Shown: positions 1 to 8,385, numbered from the stretch's first letter. The stretch is 16,227 bases of DNA from an uncultured Eubacteriales bacterium (GCA_900542675.1 UQOT01000048.1:1-16227); one strand, 5' to 3'. Program-made: numbers and translations. Notes: a model not told the origin generated them from the letters alone.

Positions 1-2039
1 ACATTCTTATCCTCTGAATTTAGCGGAAGCGTATTGTCGTCGTTCTTTAAGAGAACCCACGTCTCCTCCGCCGCAGCTTCAGCCGCTTCAACGTGCTCCG
101 CCGACTCAAGCTCATCGACTTTGTAATCTCTGTACGGTGCGTTCACATCAAACTCACCCGTTTTAAACCTTTGCAGGAAGAGCTCATACACAGCTCTGTC
201 AAGGTTTTCTTCGCTTAAGTAGCCGCTGTTTACTGCCGCAAGTCCGTACGCCTGCGAACGGTTGCCGCCGCCTAAGCTGCACTCTACGTTAAGACCGTTC
301 TTATACGCCTGTGCGATGTACTGCTCTTTATCGGACGTCGCATTTCCGAGCAGCGCCGTCTTATAAGGCGCTTTGTCGGTGATATCCTCGCCCGCGCCGC
401 AGTCGCTTGTTACATATCCGTCAAAACCCCAGTTACGTCTGAGTAAATCCTGAAGCAAATACGAGTTTGCCGCAGACGGAACATAATTTATCGTCTGACC
501 TGTCGAGGATTTAAGGATTTGACCGTTTCTGTACACCGTTATGCCGTTGTACGACGCCATAACCGACGCGGGCATAACCTCTTCTGTTATATTGCGGAAC
601 ACCTTTGTATAGTAGTTTCTAAAGTTAAACTCACTCATAACCGAGGTTCCGCCGCGGCGGGTCGTCTCGTTATTGTTCGCAGCAAAATGCTTGGGCGTTG
701 ATATAACCTTAAGATACTTTTCATCATCGCCCTGCATACCCTTTACGAACTCCGCTCCGAGCTGACCTGTGAGATACGGGTCCTCACCGAAGCACTCCTC
801 ATTTCTGCCCCATCTCGGGTCGCGTGCCATATTTACCGTCGGGCTCCAATACGAGAGGTCGTATCTGCTGTTCTTCACCCTCGCCTCGGTTGAGGTGATA
901 TCAGCCATCGCAAACACAAGCTCGCGGTTCCACGTGTTCGACATCGAGAACGGCGACGGGAACGAGGTAGCCTTACCCTGTCTCGCAACGCCGTGCAAAC
1001 CCTCGCGCCAATAGTAATACTTATTTACGCCGAGCCTCTCAATCGCAGGCGCGCTGTGTCCTATCTGCGACACCTTCTCCTCAAGCGTCATACGCGACAC
1101 GAGGTCAGCCGCTCTTTCTTCAAATGAGTAGCTCTCATCAAGATATATCGCTTCCGCCTCTGTCACAACATTTCCTCCGATTTTCGCCGCGCGGCTGAGC
1201 GGCGTTAACTTGTCCGTGCCGTCCCATATAAACACCTTTGTAATGCCGCTCTCGGGCCTTTCATAATCATATGTATTGTTATCGCTCAGCTCAAACTGCT
1301 TAAAGTTCGTCATTACCTGCTCCGAGCTGTCGCTGTAAGACGCCGCAAACAGCTTTGCCGCGGGCGCATCGTCCTTTTTGCCGTACGATACGCTGAGCTT
1401 TCCGCTTTCGTCAAAATTCGCCGCATAAATCGTATACGGCATATCAGCATCAAGCTCGGGCGCTTTGCTCGGTTCAACGCTCGGCTCAGCAGGAGCCGCA
1501 CTCGGCGGTGTCACATTGCTGCCGTAGAGCTTTACATATACATAATTACCGCAATACTGCTTTGCGCCCTTTCCCGTTATATTAAGTGTAAGATTGCCTT
1601 CGGCCTCAGTGGTCGAAAGCTCTGCCGTATTCACCTGATAGTTATCCCACGAACCGTTGTACACGTTATCAAAAACCGCAACCTCTGTATCGCCGACCTT
1701 TACAACAACCTTCGCGTCGTTGTTGCTCGCAGCGTACAAGTCCAGCTTTTCATAACCCGAACCTTTAAGGCTGACACTGTTCATCGTAAGCACAGCAAGA
1801 TTGCTGTCGTCGGACTTTAGATTATCCGGCCGCTTAACATTTCCGTTTGCCGCGTCGTTAATAATCGCTCCGCCGCCCTTTACGGTGATTGAATCCGCAC
1901 CGAAGTTCAGCGTTAAAGAACCGTCGGCGCCGACCGTCTCAGTACCGTAGTCAGCGTCCGCGGCGAACGCGGGCAAAGACACACAACTAAGCGCCATAGC
2001 CACGGCAACAAGCGCCGCCAAAATCTTTTTGACCTTCAT
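1..2039 (-). CDS. Secreted modular glycoside hydrolase family 3 (beta-xylosidase/beta-glucosidase type), 3' end off the window
   Basis: The reading frame is open from ATG 2039 to the window edge (679 codons), read directly from the complement strand. It starts with a lysine-rich N-terminus, a hydrophobic stretch and a likely signal-peptidase site after AFA (about residue 26). Residues ~27-175 look like a beta-sandwich, carbohydrate-binding-like domain; this is a guess from composition. A Pro/Ser/Glu linker follows (~177-197), then a small domain (~198-295) ending in KVFIWDG, a pattern I associate with clostridial surface proteins. The GH3 domain begins near 300: RMTLEEKVSQI (M317), PRWGRNEE (W410), PKHF (H451) and GFDGYVTSDCGA with the expected nucleophile Asp546. 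VLLKNDDNTLPL near the edge marks the start of the C-terminal GH3 domain. GH3 enzymes release sugars from the non-reducing ends of beta-linked glycans. The substrate cannot be read here. The AAGGGGTG ribosome site precedes ATG. The neighbouring divergent AraC gene suggests sugar-responsive control. Confidence 0.93.
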   Translation of the reverse strand, partial: MKVKKILAALVAVAMALSCVSLPAFAADADYGTETVGADGSLTLNFGADSITVKGGGAIINDAANGNVKRPDNLKSDDSNLAVLTMNSVSLKGSGYEKLDLYAASNNDAKVVVKVGDTEVAVFDNVYNGSWDNYQVNTAELSTTEAEGNLTLNITGKGAKQYCGNYVYVKLYGSNVTPPSAAPAEPSVEPSKAPELDADMPYTIYAANFDESGKLSVSYGKKDDAPAAKLFAASYSDSSEQVMTNFKQFELSDNNTYDYERPESGITKVFIWDGTDKLTPLSRAAKIGGNVVTEAEAIYLDESYSFEERAADLVSRMTLEEKVSQIGHSAPAIERLGVNKYYYWREGLHGVARQGKATSFPSPFSMSNTWNRELVFAMADITSTEARVKNSRYDLSYWSPTVNMARDPRWGRNEECFGEDPYLTGQLGAEFVKGMQGDDEKYLKVISTPKHFAANNNETTRRGGTSVMSEFNFRNYYTKVFRNITEEVMPASVMASYNGITVYRNGQILKSSTGQTINYVPSAANSYLLQDLLRRNWGFDGYVTSDCGAGEDITDKAPYKTALLGNATSDKEQYIAQAYKNGLNVECSLGGGNRSQAYGLAAVNSGYLSEENLDRAVYELFLQRFKTGEFDVNAPYRDYKVDELESAEHVEAAEAAAEETWVLLKNDDNTLPLNSEDKN

Positions 2040-2079
2040 TATAAACACCCCTTAATACCAAAAAATTTATTTTTTATGC

Positions 2080-2108
2080 TTGTATTTTATCACACAATGC
2101 TTTATAAT
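2080..2108 (+). promoter_or_regulatory. Promoter of the AraC-type regulator gene
   Basis: TTGTAT (2080-2085), a 17-bp spacer and TATAAT (2103-2108) read towards the AraC gene, about 60 bp before its start. The spacer overlaps an imperfect dyad (TTGT...ACAA, 2080-2097), which lies between the two divergent genes and could be an operator for either. No convincing -35/-10 pair was found for the glycoside hydrolase on the other strand. Confidence 0.6.
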
Positions 2109-2169
2109 AAAAGTCAAATTAAGCAAGAAATTAGCCAAAAATTGCGGTACGCAAATCAAGGAGAAAATT

Positions 2170-2958
2170 ATGGTACCTTTTTATGAGTTACAGCCGTCTG
2201 ACATTACGGTTATACACAACAACCGCGAGCTGTACTTTCACTCGCACCTGCACAAGGAAATTGAGATTGTCTATGTTTTTGACATGGGTCAGCATTTAAA
2301 TATTGCGGGCAAGGATTACGAAATAGGCGCGCATCAGGCGGCAATAATCTTTCCCGACACCGTGCATCACTACTACCGCGACGTGTGGCGGCCGACCGAC
2401 CAGGTGCTTGTAATATGCAATCCGAAGCTGTATACTGGAGTATTCGGCGACCTCACGGCCGCAGTACCCGAAACTCCGATAATTACTTATATTGACGATA
2501 CTGCCGCACACGCTTTTAAAATGATTGCGGACTGCACGTCAAACACCGAAAAACTCGGTTGGTCAATAATTATTCTGTCACGTCTGCTTGCAAGGCTTAA
2601 TTTAAAACGCAGCGAAACCGTGCCGGTCGAACACTTGGCACAGAAAATTATTGAATATATAGGAAAGAATTTTAAACAGGATATAACGCTTGAGATGCTT
2701 TCCGAGGAATTCTCGGTAAGCAAATACTATATCTCACATATTTTTTCCGAAAAAATAAAAATGAACCTAAGAGCATATCTCGCTCTTGTACGTGCGGAAT
2801 ACGCGGCGGGGCTTATCAGAAGCACAAACGACAGTATAACAAACATCTGTGCCGCAAGCGGCTTCACAAGCCAGCGCACCTTTAACCGCGCCTTTAAACA
2901 AATCTACAGTATGACCCCACGCGAATACAAACAAAAGCTTAACGTAGGGATTAGGTAA
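2170..2958 (+). CDS. AraC/XylS-family transcriptional regulator with N-terminal cupin domain
   Basis: This is a 262-residue DNA-binding activator. Residues ~10-75 resemble the cupin sensor fold of AraC proteins (FHSHLHKEIEIVYVF, then FPDTVHHYYR). Residues ~157-257 form the double helix-turn-helix: LEMLSEEFSVSKYYISHIF (first HTH) and ITNICAASGFTSQRTFNRAFKQ followed by MTPREYK (second HTH, the family signature). I chose ATG 2170 because AAGGAG (2158-2163) sits six bases before it. The longer frame back to 2080 runs through the gene's own promoter. It is divergent from the secreted GH3 enzyme with 130 bp between start codons, so control of that enzyme in response to a released sugar is the simplest inference. 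No effector can be named. Confidence 0.9.
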   Translation: MVPFYELQPSDITVIHNNRELYFHSHLHKEIEIVYVFDMGQHLNIAGKDYEIGAHQAAIIFPDTVHHYYRDVWRPTDQVLVICNPKLYTGVFGDLTAAVPETPIITYIDDTAAHAFKMIADCTSNTEKLGWSIIILSRLLARLNLKRSETVPVEHLAQKIIEYIGKNFKQDITLEMLSEEFSVSKYYISHIFSEKIKMNLRAYLALVRAEYAAGLIRSTNDSITNICAASGFTSQRTFNRAFKQIYSMTPREYKQKLNVGIR

Positions 2959-3052
2959 CGTAGGAACTAGGGTCTACGCGGGAATAATTCGCGCACAAAA
3001 CCTGCCCGCGAACGTGCGGGCGCAAACCGTACAGATTGCCGCTCCGCGAAAA
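2959..3052. other. Intergenic segment with a GC-rich hairpin downstream of the AraC gene
   Basis: This lies between the AraC stop and the repeat element R1. A hairpin with GCCCGC/GCGGGC arms (3004-3009 and 3016-3021, six-base loop) could slow or end transcription from the left, but no T-run follows it. A degenerate 16-bp tandem repeat (AACGTAGG...TAGG, 2941-2956 and 2957-2972) straddles the stop codon. No gene is seen. Confidence 0.4.
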
Positions 3053-3362
3053 AGCCGCCTTGACGGGCGCGGCCACATACGTAGTGTGTGACGGCAGGCA
3101 TTAACAGTTGTACTCTGCAGTATGCAATGCCTTTCATATGAATGCGCAAAAAGTGTGCGCCAATAGTCTGACTGAGGGGGTCGCCGTATTCGCCTAACCC
3201 ATATTCTATGGAACAGCATAATAGGTCTGCACTACTCCTGTATGTAGGGAGCAACGAATAGTTTAGTAAACATCTTAGGAAATGGCGAAAAAATATTTAC
3301 TATGCGCAAACGGCAACCCCCTCAGAAGCCCTAACGGGCTCCAGCTCCCCGTTGGGGCGCCT
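3053..3362. repeat. Interspersed repeat element R1 (MITE-like), copy 1
   Basis: This non-coding element of about 310 bp shares long stretches with R2 at 13485-13695 in the same orientation. The first ~148 bp (3064-3211) aligns base by base with 13496-13644, including TATGCAATGCCTTTCA and GACTGAGGGGGTCGCCGTATT. The end segment (3315-3341, AACCCCCTCAG...CTAACGGGCTC) matches 13654-13680. About 100 bp between these blocks (3212-3314) are absent from R2. Internal inverted arms CTGAGGGGGTCGCCG (3172-3186) and CGGCAACCCCCTCAG (3311-3325) pair with one mismatch. Outer ends are AGCCGCC and GGCGCCT. It sits between convergent genes. The short frames inside it look like chance. Confidence 0.75.
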
Positions 3363-3415
3363 ATCGGGTGCGGGCACGTTGTTTCCGCAAATTAACACCG
3401 CGCAATTTCTACACT

Positions 3416-5356
3416 CTACACAATACAAGCTCCGCTTTCGATTTCGTCTAAGGTGCTTGTCAGAACCAATTTACCGTCAAGCTCGGCGGATAATATCATT
3501 CCCTGTGACTCAAGACCCATCATTTTTCTCGGCGGGAAGTTTGCTATAAACAGTACGCTCTTGCCGACTAAGTCCTCGGGCTTATAATACTTCGCTATGC
3601 CCGAAAGTATCTGACGCGTCTCGCCGCCGCACTCAAGCTCAAACCTCAAAAGCTTGGACGACTTTGGCACCTTTTCACATACCTTGATTTTCCCGACCCT
3701 TATATCGAGCTTCTCAAAGTCGTCAAACGTGACCTCGTCCTTAAACGGCGGGATATCCGCAGTCCGGTTTCCGCTTTCGCTTGCCGCCGCGTATTCCTCA
3801 GCAAGCTCTTTAAGCTTCTTCTCAGCATCAACACGTGCGAAAATCGGCTCCGCTGTGCCGACACGAGCGCCTGCCTTTGTAATGCCGAACGTCTTTGCGC
3901 TTTCAGCGCTGAGCTCCGACGCGTTTATCTGCGCCGCAATCTTTTCTGCAGTCTCGGGCATAAACGGAGTGAGCAGCGCCGCGATAATTCTTATCGTCTC
4001 AATCAAATTATAGAGCACGGTACCGAGTCTCGGCTTGTCATCCTCATTCTTTGCGAGTATCCACGGCGTGGTTTCGTCTATATACTTGTTCGCGCGGTTT
4101 ACAACCTTCCAAATCTCGTCAAGGCTGTCCGCCACGTGAAGGGTCTCCATCTTGTCCTCTACGGCCTTGAGCGCACCTACCGCGACCGCCTTTAAATCAT
4201 CGTCAAACTCGCCCGCAATATCTCCCTGCTGAATTTCGCCGCCGAAATATTTATTAACCATCGCAACCGTGCGGTTGACCAAATTACCGAGCGTATTTGC
4301 AAGGTCAGAGTTATACCGCGCCATAAACACGTCGTATGTTATGTTTCCGTCCTGAGCAAACGGCATTTCGTGCAGTGAATAATACCTCACCGCATCAACC
4401 CCGAAATGACGCACCAAATCATCGGCATATATAACATTGCCTCGCGATTTTGACATCTTCTCGTTACCGAACAGCATCCACGGGTGACCGAACACCTGCT
4501 TTGGCAGCGGTTCACCGAGAGCCATAAGCATAATCGGCCAGTATATGGTATGAAACCTTAAAATATCCTTGCCGATAATATGCGCGTCGGCAGGCCAGTA
4601 CTTCTTATACTCTGCACTGTCGCCGTCCGGCGTATAGCCGAGCGCCGTAATATAGTTTGAAAGCGCGTCAATCCATACATAGATTACGTGCTTATCGTCA
4701 AACTCAACAGGTATGCCCCAATTAAAGCTCGTACGCGATACGCACAAGTCCTGAAGTCCGGGCTTTAGGAAGTTATTGACCATTTCCTTTTTGCGCGACT
4801 CAGGCTGAATGAACTCGGGGTGCTCCTCTATATGCTTCATCAGCCTGTCCTGATACTTGCTCATTTTAAAAAAGTACGCTTCCTCCCTGGTCTTGTGAAC
4901 CTCACGTCCGCAGTCGGGGCACTTTCCGTCCACAAGCTGAGTGTCCGTCCAGAACGACTCACACGGCGTACAGTACCAGCCCTCGTACTCCGACTTATAT
5001 ATATCACCCTGCTCATACAGCTTGTTAAATATCTTCTGTACCGCCTTTTCGTGATAATCGTCTGTTGTGCGGATAAACTTATCATAGCTTATATTCAGCA
5101 TATCAGCAATTCTGCGGATTTCGCCCGCAATTTCGTCAACGTGCTGCTTCGGTGTAATGCCCTCCTTCTCGGCAAGCTCCTGTATCTTCTGACCGTGCTC
5201 GTCCGTTCCGGTACAGAAGCACACGTCATAGCCCATAAAACGCTTAAACCGCGCAATCGCGTCTGTGAGCACAATCTCATAGGTATTTCCGATATGCGGC
5301 TTCTGCGATGTATACGCAATCGCGGTTGTTATATAATATTTTGGTTTTTCACTCAT
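3416..5356 (-). CDS. metG: Methionyl-tRNA synthetase with C-terminal tRNA-binding domain
   Basis: This 646-residue class I aminoacyl-tRNA synthetase charges initiator and elongator tRNA-Met with methionine using ATP. Visible signatures are the HIGH-type HIGN (residues 21-24), a zinc knuckle with two CxxC pairs (C129/C132 and C146/C149), WIDALSNY in the methionine-binding core and KMSKS (300-304). From about 544 onward is the Trbp111/EMAP-II-like tRNA-binding domain (FEKLDIRVGKI ... NFPPRKMMGLESQGM), which promotes dimerisation and tRNA binding. The length fits the long bacterial type. ATG 5356 was chosen because GGAAGGA stands ten bases ahead; the frame could also open at TTG 5365, closer to that site. 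It lies 45 bp after ruvB on the same strand, probably the last gene of that operon. Confidence 0.97.
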   Translation of the reverse strand: MSEKPKYYITTAIAYTSQKPHIGNTYEIVLTDAIARFKRFMGYDVCFCTGTDEHGQKIQELAEKEGITPKQHVDEIAGEIRRIADMLNISYDKFIRTTDDYHEKAVQKIFNKLYEQGDIYKSEYEGWYCTPCESFWTDTQLVDGKCPDCGREVHKTREEAYFFKMSKYQDRLMKHIEEHPEFIQPESRKKEMVNNFLKPGLQDLCVSRTSFNWGIPVEFDDKHVIYVWIDALSNYITALGYTPDGDSAEYKKYWPADAHIIGKDILRFHTIYWPIMLMALGEPLPKQVFGHPWMLFGNEKMSKSRGNVIYADDLVRHFGVDAVRYYSLHEMPFAQDGNITYDVFMARYNSDLANTLGNLVNRTVAMVNKYFGGEIQQGDIAGEFDDDLKAVAVGALKAVEDKMETLHVADSLDEIWKVVNRANKYIDETTPWILAKNEDDKPRLGTVLYNLIETIRIIAALLTPFMPETAEKIAAQINASELSAESAKTFGITKAGARVGTAEPIFARVDAEKKLKELAEEYAAASESGNRTADIPPFKDEVTFDDFEKLDIRVGKIKVCEKVPKSSKLLRFELECGGETRQILSGIAKYYKPEDLVGKSVLFIANFPPRKMMGLESQGMILSAELDGKLVLTSTLDEIESGACIV

Positions 5357-5401
5357 ATATATCAAATCCTTCCTAATTATCTGATTATCCTGATTATTCT
5401 A

Positions 5402-6451
5402 TTAAAAACTAAAATTATCCATATCTACACGGTTACCATCGCCATAGGGTATCCCGAAATGCTCATACGCGGTCGGCGTAACCATTCGTCCGCGCGGCGT
5501 TCGGTTTATAAACCCTATCTGCATCAGGTACGGCTCATACACATCCTCAATTGTGTCGCGTTCCTCGTTAATCGTTGCCGCGAGCGTATCAAGTCCGACC
5601 GGACCGCCTCCGTAATGCTTGATAACCGTGAGAAGCATTCGCTTGTCGTTCGCGTCGAGTCCGAGCTCGTCTATCTCAAGACGGTTAAGAGCCTTGTCGG
5701 CGATTTCGCGCGTTATATGCCCGTCACTCAACAGCTGGGCAAAGTCACGCACCCGCTTTAAAAGCCTATTTGCTATTCTGGGGGTACCGCGTGAACGCTT
5801 CGCAATTTCAGCCGCGCCGTCCTCGTCAATCTCAATTCCGAGTATGCCCGCACTGCGCTTTACTATGCCCGCAAGCTCCTCGGGCTTGTACATCTCAAGG
5901 CGGCAAATAACGCCGAACCTGTCGCGAAGCGGAGCAGTCAGCGCACCCGCCTTTGTGGTCGCGCCTATAAGCGTAAACTTCGGCAAATCAAGCCTGATTG
6001 ACCGCGCCGACGGCCCCTTGCCGATTATAATATCAAGCGCAAAATCCTCCATAGCGGGATACAGAATTTCCTCAACGCTCCTGTTCATTCGGTGTATCTC
6101 ATCCACAAAAAGAATGTCGTCCTCCGAAAGATTGGTGAGCAGCGCCGCCAAATCGCCCTGCTTTTCAATCGCGGGGCCTGAGGTTATCCTGATGTTAACT
6201 CCCATTTCGCCCGCAATAATCCCGGCAAGAGTCGTCTTGCCGAGCCCCGGAGGGCCGTACAGCAGCACGTGGTCAAGCGGCTCGCCGCGCATCTTTGCGG
6301 CTTCGATGAACACTCGCATATTCTCTTTAGCCTTGGTCTGACCTATATACTCGCCAAGCGTTTTGGGGCGCAGACTGTATTCAATTTCACTGTCGTCACT
6401 CGTCTCAACCGTTGAGACGATGCGCTCTTCGTTATTGCTGTCTATTATCAT
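5402..6451 (-). CDS. ruvB: Holliday junction branch migration ATPase RuvB
   Basis: This 349-residue AAA+ motor forms hexameric rings on DNA and, with RuvA, drives branch migration of Holliday junctions during recombinational repair. The sequence shows Walker A GPPGLGKTT (66-74), Walker B FVDEIHR (DEIH 117-120), sensor-1 GATTKAG (163-169), the LRDRFG arginine-finger region (175-180) and the C-terminal winged helix with GFINRTPRGR. The length is usual, with a slightly extended acidic N-terminus. TAGGAGAA precedes ATG 6451. It follows ruvA by ten bases, the classic ruvAB arrangement, without ruvC. Confidence 0.98.
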   Translation of the reverse strand: MIIDSNNEERIVSTVETSDDSEIEYSLRPKTLGEYIGQTKAKENMRVFIEAAKMRGEPLDHVLLYGPPGLGKTTLAGIIAGEMGVNIRITSGPAIEKQGDLAALLTNLSEDDILFVDEIHRMNRSVEEILYPAMEDFALDIIIGKGPSARSIRLDLPKFTLIGATTKAGALTAPLRDRFGVICRLEMYKPEELAGIVKRSAGILGIEIDEDGAAEIAKRSRGTPRIANRLLKRVRDFAQLLSDGHITREIADKALNRLEIDELGLDANDKRMLLTVIKHYGGGPVGLDTLAATINEERDTIEDVYEPYLMQIGFINRTPRGRMVTPTAYEHFGIPYGDGNRVDMDNFSF

Positions 6452-6461
6452 TAGAATTCTC

Positions 6462-7052
6462 CTACATCAATTGCTTTAGTGCGTACTTTATCATATCCTC
6501 GGTTGAACCGTCCGCACCCTTTAGCGCGCCCATCGCCTCGTCCTTCGAATAGCCGAGAACCATGAGCGCGGAGACCGCTTCATTATCGCTCACCGTCTCG
6601 GGCGCAAACATCTCATCCGCCGGCATACCCGAAATATCGGCATCCTTAAATTTATCCTTAAGCTCCAATATAATACGCTGTGCGCCCTTAGGCCCAAGCC
6701 CCGGCGTGTTTTTAGCGAGGTACTTCGCGTCGTCTGTTACAACGCACATCGCAAACTTTGACGGTGAAATATTGGAAAGCAGATTTGCCGCCGTCTTTGC
6801 CCCGACGCCGCTTACGCCGAGTATCATCTCAAACATATTCTTCTCTTCCTGAGTCGAAAACCCGTAGAGCGTAAACATATCGGATGACGGCTTAAAATTC
6901 GTATATATATAAAGCCTCGCTTTGCTTCCGATATCGCCCAAGCTCTCAAGCGAGGTACGCGTCGAAAATATCCGATAACCCACGCCGCCCGCGTCAATCA
7001 CCGCAAAATTTTCGGTTTTAAGCGCAAGCCTTCCTTCTATATAATAAAACAT
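6462..7052 (-). CDS. ruvA: Holliday junction DNA-binding subunit RuvA
   Basis: This 196-residue protein forms tetramers that hold the four-way junction and load RuvB. Domain I is the OB fold (MFYYIEGRLALKTENFAVID onward). Domain II has two helix-hairpin-helix motifs, GVSGVGAKTA (79-88) and TPGLGPKGAQRI (116-127). Domain III (~148-196, AVSALMVLGYSKDEA) is the RuvB-binding three-helix module, and an acidic linker separates it. GAGGTG lies just before ATG 7052. It is the first gene of the ruvA-ruvB-metG operon, with the promoter at 7089-7117. Confidence 0.98.
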   Translation of the reverse strand: MFYYIEGRLALKTENFAVIDAGGVGYRIFSTRTSLESLGDIGSKARLYIYTNFKPSSDMFTLYGFSTQEEKNMFEMILGVSGVGAKTAANLLSNISPSKFAMCVVTDDAKYLAKNTPGLGPKGAQRIILELKDKFKDADISGMPADEMFAPETVSDNEAVSALMVLGYSKDEAMGALKGADGSTEDMIKYALKQLM

Positions 7053-7088
7053 ATTTCACCTCAAAAATAAAAACTCTATATAAAAAAT

Positions 7089-7117
7089 ATTATACCAAAT
7101 AAAGCAAATTATATCAA
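7089..7117 (-). promoter_or_regulatory. Promoter of the ruvA-ruvB-metG operon
   Basis: On the complement strand TTGATA (7112-7117) and TATAAT (7089-7094) are 17 bp apart, and TGG before the -10 gives an extended -10. The predicted start is about 30 bp ahead of the ruvA ATG. No LexA-type box (GAAC-N4-GTTC) is seen, so SOS control is not supported here. Confidence 0.75.
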
Positions 7118-7168
7118 GACCTATTTTTAAACAATCACCAGCGCTCCCGCAGCCCCACATATCAATAT

Positions 7169-7195
7169 GCGCCCTGTGCGGGCGCGGGATTTTTT
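7169..7195 (+). terminator. Orphan GC-rich hairpin with a T-run, possible repeat relic
   Basis: GCGCCC (7169-7174) and GGGCGC (7180-7185) form a six-pair stem with a five-base loop; GGGA and six T (7190-7195) follow. It has the look of an intrinsic terminator on the + strand, yet no + strand gene lies upstream. The same bases resemble the left end of repeat R2 (GCGCCCCTACGGGCGTGG), so it may be a decayed fragment of that element. The rest of 7120-7240 shows nothing I can name. Confidence 0.3.
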
Positions 7196-7239
7196 GCGAT
7201 TGCCACCGCGGGGAAGAATATACGTAATATCATTTAAAA

Positions 7240-7279
7240 ATCAACAAAAAACAGCATCGGATTAATTTCCGACGCTGTT
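7240..7279 (-). terminator. Intrinsic terminator after leuB
   Basis: Arms 7250-7260 (AACAGCATCGG) and 7269-7279 (CCGACGCTGTT) pair over eleven positions with one mismatch and an eight-base AT-rich loop. On the complement strand the stem is followed by TTTTTTG. It lies 36 bp after the leuB stop and ends the cimA/leuCDB transcript. Confidence 0.88.
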
Positions 7280-7314
7280 GTGTCATAGACAATAATTAAT
7301 TTTTATAAAATACT

Positions 7315-8385
7315 CTATGCTAAATATTCGACAACCTTGTCACCCATTTCTTTGGTGCCGAGGAGCTTGCCGCCTTCGTCCATTATGTCGGCTGTACGCC
7401 AGCCGTCGTTTAATACCTTTGTAACGGCGTTTTCGATTGCCTTGGCTTCTTCTGTAAGGCTGAAGCTGTCACGCAGCATCATAGCGACCGAAAGTATCGT
7501 TGCAATCGGGTTTGCCTTATTCTGACCCGCAATGTCGGGCGCACTGCCGTGGATAGGCTCGTACATACCGAGAGTGCTCTCTCCGAGCGATGATGACGGA
7601 AGCATACCGATTGAACCGGTTGTCATACTAGCTTCGTCAGAGAGGATATCGCCGAACATATTCTCGGTCACGATTACGTCAAACTGTGCAGGATTTCTCA
7701 CAAGCTGCATTGCGCAGTTGTCAACCAGCATATCCTCAAACTCTACCTCGGGATACTCCTTCGCAAGTCTGTGCATTGTCTCACGCCACAGACGCGAGGT
7801 CTCGATAACGTTCGCCTTGTCTACGCTTGTGACCTTCTTTCTGTCACGCTTCATCGCAAGGTTAAAGGCTACTCTGCCTATTCTCTCGATTTCCTCAACT
7901 GAATATTTAAGCTCATCATACGCTTCGTTTCCGCCGTCGCGTCTGCCTCTGTCACCAAAGTACAAACCGCCCGTCAGCTCACGAACAATGACCAAATCAA
8001 GACCGTCATTAGAGATTTCGGGCTTTAAGGGGCAAGCGTCGGCAAGAGCTTCGTGCATCTTCGCGGGTCTGATGTTCGCAAACAGACCAAGCTCCGAGCG
8101 CAGGCCAAGCAGCGCCTTTTCCGGTCTTAAATGACCCGGCAGAGTATCCCACTTCGGACCGCCGACCGCTCCGAGCAGAACCGAGTCAGAAGCCTTTGCT
8201 ATCTTAACCGTCTCCTCAGGCAGCGGAACGCCTGTTTCATCAATTGCGCAGCCGCCTGCCAAAACATCTGTGTATTCAAACGTATGACCGTACTTTTCAC
8301 CGATTTTATTTAAGACCTTTTCGGCTTCCGTTACGATTTCCGGACCTATGCCGTCGCCCTTTACCACTGCTAATTTTATATTCAT
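7315..8385 (-). CDS. leuB: 3-isopropylmalate dehydrogenase
   Basis: This 356-residue NAD+-dependent dehydrogenase oxidises and decarboxylates 3-isopropylmalate in leucine synthesis. Next to cimA it probably also handles 3-methylmalate on the citramalate route to isoleucine. Visible motifs are GDGIGPE (10-16), RELTGGLYFG (135-144, catalytic Tyr142), Lys190, Asp222 and GDILSDE (Asp246/Asp250) for the divalent metal, and EPIHGSAPDIAG (276-287), the NAD-binding loop. The length is standard. AAAGGAAG precedes ATG 8385. It is separated from leuD by 200 bp that hold a long inverted repeat, an unusual gap inside a leuCDB operon. A strong terminator follows. Confidence 0.97.
   Translation of the reverse strand: MNIKLAVVKGDGIGPEIVTEAEKVLNKIGEKYGHTFEYTDVLAGGCAIDETGVPLPEETVKIAKASDSVLLGAVGGPKWDTLPGHLRPEKALLGLRSELGLFANIRPAKMHEALADACPLKPEISNDGLDLVIVRELTGGLYFGDRGRRDGGNEAYDELKYSVEEIERIGRVAFNLAMKRDRKKVTSVDKANVIETSRLWRETMHRLAKEYPEVEFEDMLVDNCAMQLVRNPAQFDVIVTENMFGDILSDEASMTTGSIGMLPSSSLGESTLGMYEPIHGSAPDIAGQNKANPIATILSVAMMLRDSFSLTEEAKAIENAVTKVLNDGWRTADIMDEGGKLLGTKEMGDKVVEYLA

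Noticed and set aside
2080..2097. A catabolite-responsive (cre) operator between the AraC and GH3 genes
   Set aside because: The dyad TTGT...ACAA lacks the central CG and the spacing of the cre consensus.
2967..3254. Overlapping minus-strand frames of 81-95 codons
   Set aside because: They lie in repeat R1 and its flank and have no family resemblance. Similar peptide strings appear only because R2 repeats the DNA.
4820..5761. A 313-codon open frame on the + strand
   Set aside because: It is antisense across the metG start and the ruvB end, both certain genes. The translation has no recognisable domain and no ribosome site.
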